Shown here piece after piece: positions 61,907 through 64,000 of a stretch of 64,000 nt of DNA. Under the pieces are notes generated by a model. It had not been told where the DNA came from. It was given only the letters and a program-made list of their open reading frames with translations, and did no database searches. Within the stretch, counting starts at the first letter, position 1. Each line of letters begins with the position of its first letter. The translations under genes were made by a program, and so were the position numbers. The DNA is from Epiperipatus broadwayi. Its lineage: Eukaryota > Onychophora > Udeonychophora > Euonychophora > Peripatidae. Where the stretch lies: contig JAQFVV010012396.1 of assembly GCA_028023455.1 (NCBI GenBank), positions 23,186,750-23,250,749 of the forward strand, read 5' to 3'.

Positions 61907-63279
61907 TGAAATTTGGCTTTGTTTTTAAAAGGACACTTATATGACATTCACCGAAATTTGATTGATTCAGTTTCAATAATTTTAAGTTTATAAGATTAAT
62001 GATGGTAAATATTATCATTAACTTAAGATATACAAAATAGCTTTAATGGTTATTTTAAAATAGATCATTTTGCATTATATGTGACAAAAATCATATTAAA
62101 ACATTTAAGATATAGGTTTTAGCAAGTTAAAACTAAATTACTTTTAATTATTCAAAATATGATGAATACATAACTAAATCAATCATAAATAAATTCAGCA
62201 AGTAAACCAATAAATAAAGAAATCATATCAACAAATGAAAGGTGTTATTGATGCAAATAATAACTCAGATAAAATCATAAAGCAGTTAAATCAGTATTTA
62301 TCAGTTTACGAATTATAACAGTAAATCATATTATAAATCAGTTTATAAATTACTAAATCAGTTTTCAAATCAGGCAAGATTTTAAGATTGAAACAAAATA
62401 AAAATTACATTTAAGAAGTAAGTTTAGTTTACATTATTATTATTATGATGGCCATAGATTTTAGATTAAACTAGCATTTTAGAGTTGAGTTTAGTTGAAA
62501 GCTTTAGAATTGAAGGAGTATTTACCATGTTCTTCTCTTTTCTATGCTGGAAAGATATTTCTTCATCGTGGAACTTCTTTCGATGGTGACAGCTGTTACT
62601 TCATCTCTTCTCACATCAGGTAGCTTCTCATCGGAGATGAGAAGGCAAGAATTTTAGCCCTCTACCCTGACATCATCATCATCAATGCTTTTTCAAGTAC
62701 TTTATTAAAATTATAATCATAGAGTGTCCTTCCAAGATGGCTGCAGTGGGTTTTATATCAGCACCCCCTCTCCTTCTTTATATTATTTTTAGATTTGTTT
62801 TCTTAGCTTACTCGCTGTTTCAAAATTTAGTAGGATCTCACTGTGATTATTTTTCACTTAGGTCAATTTAGCCTCTGTGACATGCGGTAATTTATTCAAT
62901 TTTTTAAATTTAAATCTTAATTTTAACCTTAAATTGTAATTGGGTCAATTTTAGCAAGAAGGATTAACTTTTCTGGTGCCATTTTTACTAGAAAAACAAA
63001 TTTAAAATTATGGAAAATCATTTTGTTATATATGTAACTCAACCATTTAATTTAGCGATATATACAGAATTATATAATTTCAAATATTATTAATTTAATA
63101 AATATTTTAAAATAAAGAAATTTTAATGTTTTAAATTCTGTTAACATTATTCTTCTAGCATATATGTAGTCTTAGGTTACACATACAACTCATTTTTCAT
63201 TTAATTATTATTAGAAATATATATGTGCGCATTTATAGAGGTTTACATATATAAATGCGGTTTTCTCTATATGTAGAGA

Positions 63280-63301
63280 TACACACACACACACACACAC
63301 A
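63280..63301. repeat. (AC)n microsatellite
   Basis: About 11 AC units, the only non-TA dinucleotide array of note apart from the (TC)n in the 3' LTR. Confidence 0.95.
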
Positions 63302-64000
63302 GTTACTGTATTTAGGTTTAAATTTAGCCAGGTTTTTATGATAATATTAGCATGATATATGAGGATTTGGTGGTAGATATATAGATAGAAATATTACTGT
63401 AGAATATAGTAGGTGAAACAGTTGGGTTGTAAAAGCTGACTGTTTCAATTTGATTTTATATTTTTTTCTCTCATTTACAACTATTTATGATTTGTATTAC
63501 ATATCATTATAAAAGAAATGTTTGAGGAATTAATTAAAGAAAATTGTTTAGAATTTCCATATTATCATTTGAGAAGGAAAAAAAAAACATTTAATTAAAT
63601 GAAAACCCATTCTTATAATAAAAAAACAAAAAAATTATATATTAATTAAATCTAAATTTAAATTTTAGGAATATGTAATATTGGCATGGCTAGTGGCCAA
63701 AATATATACAATATATACACCATGTTCATTTTAATCAATATATAATAATTTTGATATATATATTTAGAAATACAAATATTTTAAAATATTTTAAATAATA
63801 ATCAAAAAAGGATACTCATACAACTTTGTCACTTAATAAATGCCTAAAGCAATGTTATTTATGATCTGTATTAAGTTCCAAATTTTATGAATAAATTGCT
63901 ATAGTTTTTAAAGGCATAACATTTTAAATAAAAAAAATACTTAATATTAGCACTTTTTGCAGTTTAGATTTTTTATGGTATACATTTGAAAATATGTAAC

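Larger units (their letters stand above)
61279..64000. other. AT-rich DNA, nothing assigned
   Basis: Small items only: an exact 20 bp palindrome at 61887-61906, AAATCAGTTTAT-type near-repeats at 62285-62375, a GC-richer patch at 62520-62780 with no recognised identity, and a short (AC)n at 63280-63301. Confidence 0.45.

Overview
This window is very AT-rich (roughly a quarter G+C by eye) eukaryotic, almost certainly invertebrate-animal, repeat-dominated DNA. I found no intact gene, no exon series I would call a host gene, and no intact tRNA or rRNA gene. What can be recognised is transposon-derived: an LTR retrotransposon, two decayed LINE copies, a decayed Merlin (IS1595/ISXO2-like) transposase, a hAT MITE, a TA-target DNA transposon, tRNA-derived SINEs, several foldback elements and more than a dozen (TA)n arrays. 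I cannot name the species. The mix suggests a metazoan such as a mollusc, cnidarian or flatworm, but that is inference.

Layout. 1-6.2 kb: a dispersed repeat (called R1 here), a (TA)n array, a purine-rich decayed coding-like stretch, a scrap of LINE endonuclease and a reverse R1 copy. 6.2-11.1 kb: three foldback elements, each with two long inverted arms, a short left-end segment and an 11-15 bp direct repeat on both sides. The first carries hammerhead-ribozyme-like motifs. 11.7-24.4 kb: a nest. Two direct repeats (X and X') flank a dead Merlin transposase. A 7.9 kb LTR retrotransposon (2.7 kb LTRs, 4 bp target duplication, no pol) split the region between X and Merlin. A 1.1 kb TA-target transposon sits only in X'. 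24.4-35.9 kb: (TA)n arrays, two more foldbacks, a hAT MITE and mostly anonymous AT-rich DNA. 36.2-39.2 kb: LINE copy A (+), endonuclease plus reverse transcriptase with a YMDD box and a C-terminal CCHC. 39.9-46.8 kb: R1, a tRNA-like palindrome, a MITE, two SINEs, a foldback and repeat R2, in which one copy carries a long (TA)n expansion. 47.5-53.3 kb: LINE copy B (-), same family, with remains of ORF1 and its zinc knuckle. 53.3-64 kb: second copies of R2, the MITE, R1 and the SINE, then a cluster of short hairpins near 60.5 kb and one more hammerhead-like motif near 61.25 kb.

The most interesting system is the foldback group. At five loci the architecture is the same: direct repeat, unique left segment (25-70 nt), inverted arm, loop, inverted arm, direct repeat. 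Several arms carry CTGATGA...GAAAC cores. Hammerhead ribozymes together with inverted partial copies and target duplications are known from Penelope-like retroelements, so these may be short non-autonomous derivatives of such an element, made by target-primed reverse transcription with snap-back. That link is inference. All percentages and repeat boundaries were judged by eye.
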